Below, piece after piece: positions 35,027 through 43,579 of a stretch of DNA of 59,962 nt (the first letter of the stretch is position 1; every line of letters begins with the position of its first letter). Both the position numbers and the translations under genes were made by a program. This DNA comes from an uncultured Alphaproteobacteria bacterium (GTDB lineage Bacteria > Pseudomonadota > Alphaproteobacteria > HIMB59 > GCA-002718135). The DNA is taken from assembly GCA_902591485.1 (NCBI GenBank), contig CACJAV010000008.1, positions 1 to 59,962 of the forward strand. The letters are read 5' to 3'. The notes below the pieces were generated by a model that saw nothing but the letters and a program-made list of their open reading frames with translations, was not told where the DNA came from and did no database searches.

Positions 35027-36535
35027 ATGAAGATATTATTCTTATTGTTTGATTCATTAAATTTAAGAATGTTAAATTCTTACGGTGGAAAATATTTTGA
35101 AACTAAAAACTTTAATCGTTTAGCTAAAAAATCAATTCAATTTAATAATCATTATGTGGGTAGCATGCCATGTATACCTGCAAGAAGAGATATGCATTCA
35201 GGAAGGTTAAATTTCTTGCATCGAAGTTGGGGGCCTTTGGAACCATTTGATAATTCTTTTCCAGAAATATTAAGAAATAATAGAATATATTCCCATTTAG
35301 TGACTGATCATTATCATTATTTTGAAGATGGTGGTGCCACCTACCATAACAGATTTAATAGTTGGGATTTTATAAGAGGTCAAGAAAGTGATCCATGGAA
35401 AGCAATGGTTCAACCGCCTTTAGAAAAATTTAAAGAAAAATTTCATAAATCTCAATTAAATACCAATAATAGAGAGTCTGGACATTATCGTTATGCTGTA
35501 AATAGTGAGTTTATCAAAGAAGAAAAAGACTTCCCTTCTGTTAAATGTTTTAATTCTGCTCTAGATTTTCTTAAAATAAATAAGGATGCAGATGACTGGT
35601 TTTTACAATTGGAAACATTTGATCCTCATGAACCTTTTTTTGCCCCTCAACGTTTTAGAGAAAAATTTAAAACAAATTATCGGGGGCCTAGATTAGATTG
35701 GCCACAATACGATAAAGTAAAAGAAACTGATGATGAAGTAGCTGAATTGAAAGCTAATTACTATGCATTGATTGGATTGTGTGACTATTTATTAGGTAAA
35801 ATTTTAGATTACTTCGATGAACAAAATCTATGGGATAACACAGCTTTAATTCTGACAACTGATCATGGTTTTATGCTAGGGGAACATGATTGGTGGGCAA
35901 AAAATAGAATGCCAATGTATAATGAAATAGCCCATATACCTCTGTTTATCTATCATCCTGAATATAAACAGTATGTTGGAGAATCAAGAAGTGCAGTTAC
36001 TCAGAATATTGATTTAATGCCAACATTTCTTGATATGAATAATTTGAATATTCCGAAAGAGGTAAAAGGTAAATCACTTTTAGATTTGCTAAAAAAAGAC
36101 TCAGATATATATACAGCGCTCTATGGTTATTGGGGAGGTGGAATCAATATAACTGATGGAAGTTATACATATTTTCACTATCCTGATAATTTTGACCAAA
36201 CAAGCCAAGATAAATATCAATACACCTTGATGCCAACACACATGAGACAGTTTTTTTCAAATGAAGAACTAAGAACTATAAAAATTCAGAAACCATTTGC
36301 ATTTACAAAAGATATACCTGTCATGAAAATAAACAGAATTCAAAGAAAAACAGATGAAGGTTTTAAATCTCTAGAGGATACTAAAAGTGCTCTATACAAT
36401 ATCATTAAGGACCCAGGTCAATTAAATCCATTGCAAGATCAACATCTTATTATTAAATACAAAGATAAAATGATTAATTCAATCAAAGATAATGATCCTC
36501 CTAAAGAGTTATTAGCTAATTATTTTAATATTTAA
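35027..36535 (+). CDS. Sulfatase (formylglycine-type), family S1
   Basis: A 502-residue alkaline-phosphatase-superfamily protein. The N-terminal FLLFDSLNLRML holds a metal Asp. The formylglycine motif is C-I-P-A-R (Cys49-Arg53) in SMPCIPARRDMHSGR. The second metal site is TTDHGFMLGEHDWW. No signal peptide is seen, so it would act in the cytoplasm on an imported sulfated compound. It follows the PhyH-like gene by 4 bp (operon). Its end overlaps the convergent glycoside hydrolase gene by 11 bp. Substrate is unknown. Confidence 0.93.
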   Translation: MKILFLLFDSLNLRMLNSYGGKYFETKNFNRLAKKSIQFNNHYVGSMPCIPARRDMHSGRLNFLHRSWGPLEPFDNSFPEILRNNRIYSHLVTDHYHYFEDGGATYHNRFNSWDFIRGQESDPWKAMVQPPLEKFKEKFHKSQLNTNNRESGHYRYAVNSEFIKEEKDFPSVKCFNSALDFLKINKDADDWFLQLETFDPHEPFFAPQRFREKFKTNYRGPRLDWPQYDKVKETDDEVAELKANYYALIGLCDYLLGKILDYFDEQNLWDNTALILTTDHGFMLGEHDWWAKNRMPMYNEIAHIPLFIYHPEYKQYVGESRSAVTQNIDLMPTFLDMNNLNIPKEVKGKSLLDLLKKDSDIYTALYGYWGGGINITDGSYTYFHYPDNFDQTSQDKYQYTLMPTHMRQFFSNEELRTIKIQKPFAFTKDIPVMKINRIQRKTDEGFKSLEDTKSALYNIIKDPGQLNPLQDQHLIIKYKDKMINSIKDNDPPKELLANYFNI

Positions 36536-38330
36536 TATGAACCAAAACTACGTCATCAGCATTAATAGTTCCGTATACAGCTTGTTCTTTTTTAATTTTT
36601 TTTAATTGCATTGAACTATTGGTTCCAAAAATTTGTCGAATTTTAATATTATTTTTGGGCTCAATTTTGAAAAAGGGTCCTGAAATTTTTTTCTTTGTGA
36701 AATTATAAATTGCAAATATTTTTTGATTACCATTATTGCAAAATAGATTACAAATTAAACCAGCTGATAAAGTGTCAATTAATGGAGTTGAATTAGATCC
36801 AAAAATTATATCATGAAATTTATTAAGGATATTTTTTAGCTGTTTAATTACCTTTTTTTGGTTTTTGCTAAAGGGTAACCAACATCCAAAAACATCTTGC
36901 CAAATGACTAACCCAGTCCCATTAAATGCAGCTCTTTTAATGATTGCATCTTTATCCGAGCCAACACTCCATCTAGAAACCAAGTTAAGTGGATGTTCAG
37001 GAAAAACAAAGCGAAACATATTAGCTTCAACTTCAACCTTATAATTTCTTCTAATATCCCCAATTTGATCCCAAGAACTCGTTAATTGCTCAATTTGCCT
37101 CTGTTCTTTTGGAGTGCCTTCAGAAGCAAATTCAAAAGAAGGAAATTTTTTTTGTATCTTTAGAAAAGAATCTGGCAATGAAGACATTGTATCTAAAAAA
37201 AATCCATCAATATTTGTTTGAGTTACAAAATATTCTAACGACTTGGCATGATAATCCAAGCTTTCATTTGATCTAACATCCCAAGGTTTAAATGGAATAA
37301 AAAATTTAATTCCATTTTTGTGACATTCTTTTACAATTTTTTTTATTGTTTTTAATTCTTCAGGTAAATACTTATACAAATCCCATTGATTGGTATTATC
37401 AAGACCCAACCTTGGATATTGATGCCAAAAAATTAACGAATCATAACCTCCAAATTCTTTTCCATCTTTTATAATTTTTTTAATGTTTAATTTTGTTTTT
37501 TTGTAATCAAAAATCTCTTTACCGTAAGCAAATGTAAAGTGAGTAATATAATTTTTTTTAATCCAAGTATTTTTTGGTCGAAAATATTTTCTTAAATCAT
37601 ACCTATTTCTAGTGTTCTCTTTCCAGAGATGAAAAATTTCATTCCTACCTTTTGAACTGGTGTAGAGCCTCATAGTAATGACATCGGAAAGGTCTCTATT
37701 TAATTGAATCTCAGACTCATAATGATCAAAATCATTTTTTAAAATAGCTTCATGCATTCCGAGGTTATAATTTGATTGCCATGGAAATTGGTCAAAAAAT
37801 TCTATACCAACTGCAACATTATTAGAGTTATTAGTTATAATTGCAGGAGGATATTCATGAAAATTCCAAACACTTTTTTTTATAGATCTCTTACCACTAA
37901 ACACATGGCCAGGTTTTAAAAAATTTTTATCATTGTTAAGATTGCGTAAAAAAGGAAATATGAGCGTTGTTTTCTTTGGTATTTTATTATTCCATTTACC
38001 AGCTAACTGAAAAATAATGTCGATAATATTTTCTTTTTTTTGAATTATTGAGACTCGTCCTTTAAAAACATCTTTTTTAAATGAATATGAAAAATCTAGA
38101 GAAATAAATTTAAATTTATTTTTTGTTTGATCTATAACATTCTCAACTCGTAAAAAGCGATCAGAAATAATTTCATTTTCTATTTTTATCTTTAAAAGAT
38201 CGTTATTCTTTTTTTTTAAAAAATTATATTTTGAATTTAAATCAAATAATTGATCTAAATTCATTTTTTTTTCGTAATCAATAGCAAATAATAAATCTCG
38301 TGAGGAAAAATTTATTATTTTATTTTTCAT
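36525..38330 (-). CDS. Putative glycoside hydrolase, TIM-barrel (GH31/GH36-like superfamily), unassigned
   Basis: About 600 residues from the ATG at 38330 (ATG 38351 and GTG 38357 are also in frame but overlap the upstream gene). Residues 1-250 are a beta-rich N-terminal domain; the central part looks like a (beta/alpha)8 barrel with FWHQYPRLGLDN, IPFKPWDVRSNES, the candidate nucleophile in DGFFLDTMSSLP and the candidate acid/base in EFASEGTPKE. A C-terminal beta domain follows. The layout recalls alpha-galactosidase-type clans, but I cannot assign a family. No signal peptide is present. It is the last gene of the operon SBP-permease-permease-sulfatase-SUMF1-GH, so it probably acts on an imported oligosaccharide. 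Confidence 0.65.
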   Translation of the reverse strand: MKNKIINFSSRDLLFAIDYEKKMNLDQLFDLNSKYNFLKKKNNDLLKIKIENEIISDRFLRVENVIDQTKNKFKFISLDFSYSFKKDVFKGRVSIIQKKENIIDIIFQLAGKWNNKIPKKTTLIFPFLRNLNNDKNFLKPGHVFSGKRSIKKSVWNFHEYPPAIITNNSNNVAVGIEFFDQFPWQSNYNLGMHEAILKNDFDHYESEIQLNRDLSDVITMRLYTSSKGRNEIFHLWKENTRNRYDLRKYFRPKNTWIKKNYITHFTFAYGKEIFDYKKTKLNIKKIIKDGKEFGGYDSLIFWHQYPRLGLDNTNQWDLYKYLPEELKTIKKIVKECHKNGIKFFIPFKPWDVRSNESLDYHAKSLEYFVTQTNIDGFFLDTMSSLPDSFLKIQKKFPSFEFASEGTPKEQRQIEQLTSSWDQIGDIRRNYKVEVEANMFRFVFPEHPLNLVSRWSVGSDKDAIIKRAAFNGTGLVIWQDVFGCWLPFSKNQKKVIKQLKNILNKFHDIIFGSNSTPLIDTLSAGLICNLFCNNGNQKIFAIYNFTKKKISGPFFKIEPKNNIKIRQIFGTNSSMQLKKIKKEQAVYGTINADDVVLVHIKY

Positions 38331-38340
38331 TTTTTTATTT

Positions 38341-39030
38341 TTATACGTCATAGACACATCTAAAGCCTAAAGTTGATGCTCGGTTCATTCCCTCATTTAA
38401 TAATTGAAGTTTCCAATGATAATTATTTTTTCTTGCTCCTCCACCGACATGCCAATGATCTTGTGCATAAAAAAAACTTCCACCTCTTATTAGTGCAAAT
38501 TTATGTTCCCCATCATCATAAACCCCAGACGTCCATTCCCAAGCATTACCACTTAAATCTTCACACCCACACCAACTAGCTCCTTTTTTATGCGCATTTA
38601 CAGGTGTTAATGCACTATGATCATGATTACAAACTAAGGGATCAAATGTATCGCCCCAAGGCCATTCTAAATAGTTTGGGCCCGCAGCGATATATTGCCA
38701 TTCTTCATCAGTTGGAAGTCTCCCACCAACCCATTTAGCATAATGCATTGCATCATATTGGGATACGCAAACTACAGGATAATTATTTTTAATTTTATTT
38801 GGATTATGGGCTAAAAACCTTTGAGGATCTGCTGGTTTATAACCTGTGCTTTTTATAAAAAATAAGAATTGTTGATTAGTCACTGGATATTTATCTACGT
38901 ATAAATTTTTAATATTAACATTCTTTGGTCCATGATCTAACGAACAAGTCCCTTCTAAAGTTAGGTGTGCTACTCTGTAATTATATTCAGATGAATCTAT
39001 GAATATTTTATTATTTTGAATAGATTTCAT
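38341..39030 (-). CDS. SUMF1/FGE-fold domain protein lacking the catalytic cysteine pair
   Basis: A 229-residue protein with the sulfatase-modifying-factor fold: YPVTNQQFLFFIKSTGY, YDAMHYAKWVGGRLPTDEEW, LSGNAWEWTSG, RGGSFFYAQDHWH and LGFRCVYDV. Formylglycine-generating enzymes carry two copper-binding cysteines just after RGGS(F/W); here that stretch (182-200) has none. The cysteines are at 29, 88, 134, 154, 156 and 225. It is therefore unlikely to be a standard FGE and may be a substrate-binding or other enzyme of this fold. It sits between a sulfatase (10 bp) and the glycoside hydrolase in one operon. Confidence 0.8.
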   Translation of the reverse strand: MKSIQNNKIFIDSSEYNYRVAHLTLEGTCSLDHGPKNVNIKNLYVDKYPVTNQQFLFFIKSTGYKPADPQRFLAHNPNKIKNNYPVVCVSQYDAMHYAKWVGGRLPTDEEWQYIAAGPNYLEWPWGDTFDPLVCNHDHSALTPVNAHKKGASWCGCEDLSGNAWEWTSGVYDDGEHKFALIRGGSFFYAQDHWHVGGGARKNNYHWKLQLLNEGMNRASTLGFRCVYDV

Positions 39031-39040
39031 TTTTAAATAA

Positions 39041-40315
39041 TTATTTAAGATCTTTCAAAGTATCAATTAAAAAAGGTGATTTAATGTTATTATTTAACAA
39101 AGGATCTTTTGTGGATTTCATCCACTTAGCAATCTTTTTCAAAAGGTTTTGTCTTATTTTTTTATATTTCATATTTTGAGCTAAATTTTTTCTTTCAAAT
39201 TTATCTGTTTTTATATGATAAAGTTCATAGCGGTCTCTTACATTAATCATTTGTTTTAACATTGTTTTGTATGTAGGACCCATCATTACATCTCCTGGCA
39301 CTCTTATTATTTTATCTGAGTCAAAATTTATTATTAATTTATAATTTTTATCTCTTATACAACGTATTGGGTCAAATAAATCATGGTACGTTTTTTCTGC
39401 GAAAATGTGTTTATTTTGATTATATTTTTTATTCATGATCAAAGGGTAAAAACTTTTACCCTGAATAATTTTAGGTATTTTTATTTTTGCAAAATCCAAT
39501 AAGGTTGGTAGAATATCGATATTTGAAATTAATTCTTTGAATTTTTTATTTTTGATTTTAAGCTTAGGATAAGAAATAATTAAACTAGTTTCAATTCCAG
39601 CATCATACAGCGTACCTTTTGCTCTTGGAAAGGGTATTCCGTGATCTGTTGTGAATAATATTATTGTATTTTCATAAAGATTTTTTCTTTTTAAAATGTT
39701 AATAATTTTAGCAACCGAGTCATCCATTTTTTTTATTGCTCCCTGCATTGATGCAAACTCTTTTCTAGTATCATGATTATTTGGAATATATTTTGGAACA
39801 GATATGCCCTTAGATTTAAAAGGTTTAACTCCCCCAAAATCAAAAGGTCGATGAGGTTCAAAGAAATTTATTTCTGCATAAAAAGGTTTCTTAAATAAAT
39901 TACTATCAATATTTTCTTTTATATTTTTTACTACTGCATCTGCAGGTCTTTCTGGAAAAATTTTTTTGAAACCTAAGGTTTTCTCATTGTAAGTAACATG
40001 CTGTAATCCAAAGAGAATTGAACTATAATTATTTTTAAAAAAATGTTTTGCTATATGATTAACTTTTTTATCAAGGCTCCAACCAAAATGAGCATGAGCC
40101 AAACCCAAAACACCATTATTATGAGGATACATACCGGTTGCTATTGCAGCTCTGCTAGGACTGCACCCTGGACTTGTTGCATATGAATTTTCAAATAAAA
40201 TACCGTTTTTTGCAAGAGCATCAATTGCTTTTGTGCTAACTGACTTAACTCCATAACACCCAAGATGCTTACCAATATCATGACATATAATTTTAATAAT
40301 ATTTGGATGAGTCAA
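39041..40315 (-). CDS. Sulfatase (formylglycine-type), TTG start
   Basis: A 424-residue sulfatase. The start is TTG at 40315: an in-frame stop lies 3 codons upstream, and the next ATG comes after the active site. AAAGG about 10 bases upstream supports it. Metal site PNIIKIICHDIGKHLGCYG uses His-Asp where many sulfatases have Asp-Asp; the formylglycine motif is C-S-P-S-R (Cys51-Arg55) in SPGCSPSRAAIATG; the second metal motif is FTTDHGIPF. No signal peptide. It lies 6 bp after the sugar permease gene, tying it to that importer. Confidence 0.93.
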   Translation of the reverse strand: MTHPNIIKIICHDIGKHLGCYGVKSVSTKAIDALAKNGILFENSYATSPGCSPSRAAIATGMYPHNNGVLGLAHAHFGWSLDKKVNHIAKHFFKNNYSSILFGLQHVTYNEKTLGFKKIFPERPADAVVKNIKENIDSNLFKKPFYAEINFFEPHRPFDFGGVKPFKSKGISVPKYIPNNHDTRKEFASMQGAIKKMDDSVAKIINILKRKNLYENTIILFTTDHGIPFPRAKGTLYDAGIETSLIISYPKLKIKNKKFKELISNIDILPTLLDFAKIKIPKIIQGKSFYPLIMNKKYNQNKHIFAEKTYHDLFDPIRCIRDKNYKLIINFDSDKIIRVPGDVMMGPTYKTMLKQMINVRDRYELYHIKTDKFERKNLAQNMKYKKIRQNLLKKIAKWMKSTKDPLLNNNIKSPFLIDTLKDLK

Positions 40316-40321
40316 AAAAAA

Positions 40322-41158
40322 TTAACCTTTTACTGATCCAGCCGTTAAACCATTTATTACTCTTTCTTGAAAAAGAATAAATACAGTAATGCTAGGAAGA
40401 ATACTAATAACAACAGCTGCAAACATGCCTACATAATCTGAAAAGAATTGATTAGTAAAATAACTTATACCAAATTGAATTGTTCTTATATCTGTTGAAG
40501 ATGTTAAAAGCATTGCATAAATAAATTCATTCCAACACAAAATAAACTGAAAAGTTCCTGCCGTTGCTAAGCCTGGTAAAGCTAGAGGAAGCATAATTCT
40601 GAAATATCTTGCAGCAAAATTACATCCGTCTAAATATGAAGCTTCTTCAATTTCTTTAGGTATTGATTTAAAAAACTCTGTAAGAATAAATGTTGAAACA
40701 GGAAGCCCAACAGCGCAATAAACTAAAATAAGCCCGAATCTTGTGTCATACAAGTTTAAAAAATTTATAATTGCAAAATAAGGAATTATCAGTGCATTTA
40801 ATGGAACTAAGATACCTGCCGTAATCATTAAAAATAAAACGTTCTTACCCCAAAAAGTATGTCTAGCTATTGCAAATGCACACATTGAAGAAAACAATAT
40901 ATTTAAAAAAGTTGCACTGGTACTAATTACTAAAGAATTAATTATTAGCTTTCCTAGTCCTGCCTCACGAATAGCATTTGAATAATTTTGAAATTGAAAT
41001 ACTGCTGGTAATTTAAATGGGTCGTCAAGTAATTCTGCATTAGTTTTCAATGAGGCAAGCACCAACCATAGAAAAGGAAATACTGCATAAAAGACAAAAG
41101 ATATTATGATTACCCATTTAAAAATAAAATAAAAGTTTGAAGATAGATCTCTTTGCAT
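40322..41158 (-). CDS. Sugar ABC transporter permease (MalG-like)
   Basis: A 278-residue permease from the ATG at 41158; a GTG at 41176 would overlap the previous gene by 17 bp and is less likely. Six helices are expected; the EAA loop is EIEEASYLDGCNFAARYFRI and the typical PALPGLAT-like LPLALPGLATAGTFQF follows, with CWNEFIYAMLLTSS. It forms the channel with the MalF-like subunit for a mono- or oligosaccharide in the CUT1 family. Confidence 0.93.
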   Translation of the reverse strand: MQRDLSSNFYFIFKWVIIISFVFYAVFPFLWLVLASLKTNAELLDDPFKLPAVFQFQNYSNAIREAGLGKLIINSLVISTSATFLNILFSSMCAFAIARHTFWGKNVLFLMITAGILVPLNALIIPYFAIINFLNLYDTRFGLILVYCAVGLPVSTFILTEFFKSIPKEIEEASYLDGCNFAARYFRIMLPLALPGLATAGTFQFILCWNEFIYAMLLTSSTDIRTIQFGISYFTNQFFSDYVGMFAAVVISILPSITVFILFQERVINGLTAGSVKG

Positions 41159-41159
41159 T

Positions 41160-42032
41160 TTAGTTATAGGTTTCACTTTTTAATAATTTACGGAGTGATA
41201 ATAAAAGAATAGCACCAATTGCTATCATTATCACTCCTGCGGCATTACCTCGACCAAGTCTTTGTACTGATAATTCATTCCAGATATAAACAACAAGCAC
41301 TTGTGTTTTATTTGCAGGTCCTCCCGCAGTCATCAAATATACATATTCAAACTGTCTTAAGTTAAATATGACAGCTAAAATTATACATAGAAAAAAAGTA
41401 CTTTTAATTAACGGTGCAGTAATATGTAGATCTTTTTGAAATTGACTAGCTCCATCTATATTAGCTGCATCGTAATAATCCTCTGAAATGCCAGCAGTTT
41501 TTGCAAGCATAATAACCATAAAATATCCAACATAACACAAAGAGAAACCAATTAAGGCTGCGTTAGCTGTTCTTACATTACCAAGCCAGTTGTGATTTTT
41601 ATAATCAGAAAAACCAATGTAGTCTAACAAGAAATTAACTAAACCATATTCTGCATTGAACATAGCAGCCCATAACATAGCTATCGCAGCTGATGAGACA
41701 ACCTGAGGAATAAAAAGAACTGTTCTAAATACTTTCCATCCTCTAGATCTATGAGCCAAAAGTAATGCAATTATTAGTGCTAAAGGGACAGTAATTAAAG
41801 CAGCAGTAAGGCACCAATATAGATTATTAGTAATTGCTCTTACAAATGATTTTTTATTAAATAATTTAGTGTAATTTTCTAGACCAACAAACTCTGCACT
41901 AATTCCATCCCAGTTAGTAAAACTTGTAACAAAAAGAAAAAGAATAGGTATGATAAAAAATAGAAAAAAAAGAATAATTGCTGGGGCTATAAATAATAGA
42001 AGCCACACAACTTCATCTTTTTTTATTTGCAT
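41160..42032 (-). CDS. Sugar ABC transporter permease (MalF-like)
   Basis: A 290-residue CUT1-type permease, with an N-terminal helix at about 10-35, NWDGISAEFVGLENYTKLF, and the EAA loop in EDYYDAANIDGASQFQKDLH. LRQFEYVYLMTAGGPANKT is the conserved region with the GGP motif. It lies after the binding-protein gene with a 49-bp gap that contains a perfect hairpin. No ATPase gene is present in this operon, so a shared MsmX/UgpC-type ATPase elsewhere must energise it. Confidence 0.93.
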   Translation of the reverse strand: MQIKKDEVVWLLLFIAPAIILFFLFFIIPILFLFVTSFTNWDGISAEFVGLENYTKLFNKKSFVRAITNNLYWCLTAALITVPLALIIALLLAHRSRGWKVFRTVLFIPQVVSSAAIAMLWAAMFNAEYGLVNFLLDYIGFSDYKNHNWLGNVRTANAALIGFSLCYVGYFMVIMLAKTAGISEDYYDAANIDGASQFQKDLHITAPLIKSTFFLCIILAVIFNLRQFEYVYLMTAGGPANKTQVLVVYIWNELSVQRLGRGNAAGVIMIAIGAILLLSLRKLLKSETYN

Positions 42033-42042
42033 AAATAGATAA

Positions 42043-42071
42043 AACTATGAGGTAATTAATACCTCATAGTT
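42043..42071 (-). terminator. Intercistronic hairpin after binding-protein gene (copy 2)
   Basis: Perfect inverted repeat AACTATGAGGTA / TACCTCATAGTT, 12-bp stem with a 5-nt loop (42055-42059), 10 bases past the SBP stop. On the minus strand TTTATCTATT follows, a weak T-rich tail. Compare 14667-14693 and 56165-56193. Confidence 0.75.
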
Positions 42072-42081
42072 ATTTAGATTA

Positions 42082-43338
42082 TTATTCGGCGTCTTTTAGC
42101 ATTTCAACAGCGCCCTCTGGTGTAACTTCACCTAAAGCTAAAGCTGATAATGCTTGTGGAAATTCACTTACAATTGGTAAAGAACCCATTCCGTTCATGA
42201 ATGTTTTAGCTACATAAGGAGCATTTCCTTTTTGCTCATTCATTTCAATGAATAGTCTGTCCATATCGCTAGGTAAATCAGCCTTTACAATAAACATTGC
42301 GCCAGAACTATAAGATAGTCTTGCAACATTTTCTGGAGTTGTTAACCATTTTAAGAATTTTACAACTGCTTCTTCTTTTGCTGGATCAGATTGCTTACCA
42401 GCAGCTAAAGAAGATTGCTTTCCACCAACATAGCCACCAGGAGCACCTTCTCCACCTGTTAGCATTGGAGCTGGAGCTACACCTATATTTTCATGCAAGC
42501 CAGGTATACCATCAGAAGTATAACGAGCTATGAACCAAGGTCCATTCATGAAAACTGCAGTTCTTTCATTTAAGAAATGTCCACCAGAAACACCCGCATC
42601 TGCACCAATTGCATCACTTGTAGTGTATTGATACATTTTTTCCATAACTTCAAAAGCTTTTACAAAAGCAGGATCATCAAGTCCTCTTTCATAAACATTT
42701 GGTCCGCCTGCTGAAGCTAGTGCTTGAGAAAACCAAAGCATTGAGGTCCAAGCATTTTTAGCTGTCATTTGAGATGTGCATACCTTGCCAGTTGCAGTTA
42801 CAGCTTCGCACATTTTGAAGAATTCATCATACGTAGCAGGAAACTCATCATAACCAGCAGCTTTTAATAATTTTTTATTATAAGTAACTGGTGTCACAAA
42901 AAGTTCATATGGCAGATTAGTTAATTGACCGCCCATCATATTACTTTCAAGAGTTCCTTCTGGATAAACATTATTCCAATGTGAGTCAGAAGCTACATGA
43001 GGAGCAAGATCCATTGCCTTGCCACTTCTGTGCAAAATATCCAGTAAGTCTGCACCAACTGTAAATATATCTGGCAAATCACCAGTAGATATCTGAGCAG
43101 TTAATTTTTGTGCATAAATATCGTAATCAGTTTGTTCCTCTATTACAACTTTTATAGAACCTGCGTTTGCAGCATTGAATTCATTTACAAGTTCACCAAT
43201 AACTGTTGTCTTAGAGTCTTTTCCAACCCAAATTGATGGCCAGTTAATTGTAATTTCTGCAGAAGCTACTGTTGAAATTACAGTTAGTGAAGTAGAAATG
43301 AAAACTACTGAAAATAATTTTAATATTGATTTAATCAT
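42082..43338 (-). CDS. Sugar ABC transporter substrate-binding protein (SBP family 1)
   Basis: A 418-residue periplasmic protein with a signal peptide (MIKSILKLFSVVFISTSLTV, cleavage after ASA). Typical of CUT1 binding proteins are VIGELVNEFNAANAGSIKV, LTAQISTGDLPDIFTVGADL, AVFMNGPWFIARY and GAPGGYVGGKQSSLAAGKQS. It delivers sugar to the two downstream permeases. GGAGG at 43343-43347 is a strong ribosome binding site, and the downstream hairpin should keep its level above that of the permeases. The linked sulfatase, SUMF1-like and glycoside hydrolase genes suggest a sulfated oligosaccharide. Confidence 0.95.
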   Translation of the reverse strand: MIKSILKLFSVVFISTSLTVISTVASAEITINWPSIWVGKDSKTTVIGELVNEFNAANAGSIKVVIEEQTDYDIYAQKLTAQISTGDLPDIFTVGADLLDILHRSGKAMDLAPHVASDSHWNNVYPEGTLESNMMGGQLTNLPYELFVTPVTYNKKLLKAAGYDEFPATYDEFFKMCEAVTATGKVCTSQMTAKNAWTSMLWFSQALASAGGPNVYERGLDDPAFVKAFEVMEKMYQYTTSDAIGADAGVSGGHFLNERTAVFMNGPWFIARYTSDGIPGLHENIGVAPAPMLTGGEGAPGGYVGGKQSSLAAGKQSDPAKEEAVVKFLKWLTTPENVARLSYSSGAMFIVKADLPSDMDRLFIEMNEQKGNAPYVAKTFMNGMGSLPIVSEFPQALSALALGEVTPEGAVEMLKDAE

Positions 43339-43579
43339 TAGTCCTCCAATTTTCTTAAAGGTTTAAAACATACTTATACTTTATACAAGAGTAAAAAGTG
43401 TTAGAAATTTTATAAAATTAAACAAAATTGATTGAATATTTTGTTTAAAAAAAAAATAAAAAATCAGTAAATTAAAAAAAAAATAAATTCTTGAGTTATC
43501 AATACAATAAAGTATTTAAATGATGGAAATCAGCCAAATAAATTATTAATTTTAAGAAAATTTGAGGTAAAAACAAAGT
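43339..43579. promoter_or_regulatory. Divergent promoter region between sugar importer operon and aldolase-isomerase operon
   Basis: The 241-bp gap is the largest in the accessory region and is extremely AT-rich. It must drive the importer-sulfatase operon leftward and the aldolase operon rightward. GGAGG (43343-43347, minus) and GAGGT (43563-43567, plus) are the ribosome binding sites of the two first genes. I see A-tracts but no clear operator palindrome. Confidence 0.5.

Noticed and set aside
38341-39030. Formylglycine-generating enzyme for the neighbouring sulfatases
   Set aside because: The cysteine pair needed for catalysis is missing, so I call only the fold.
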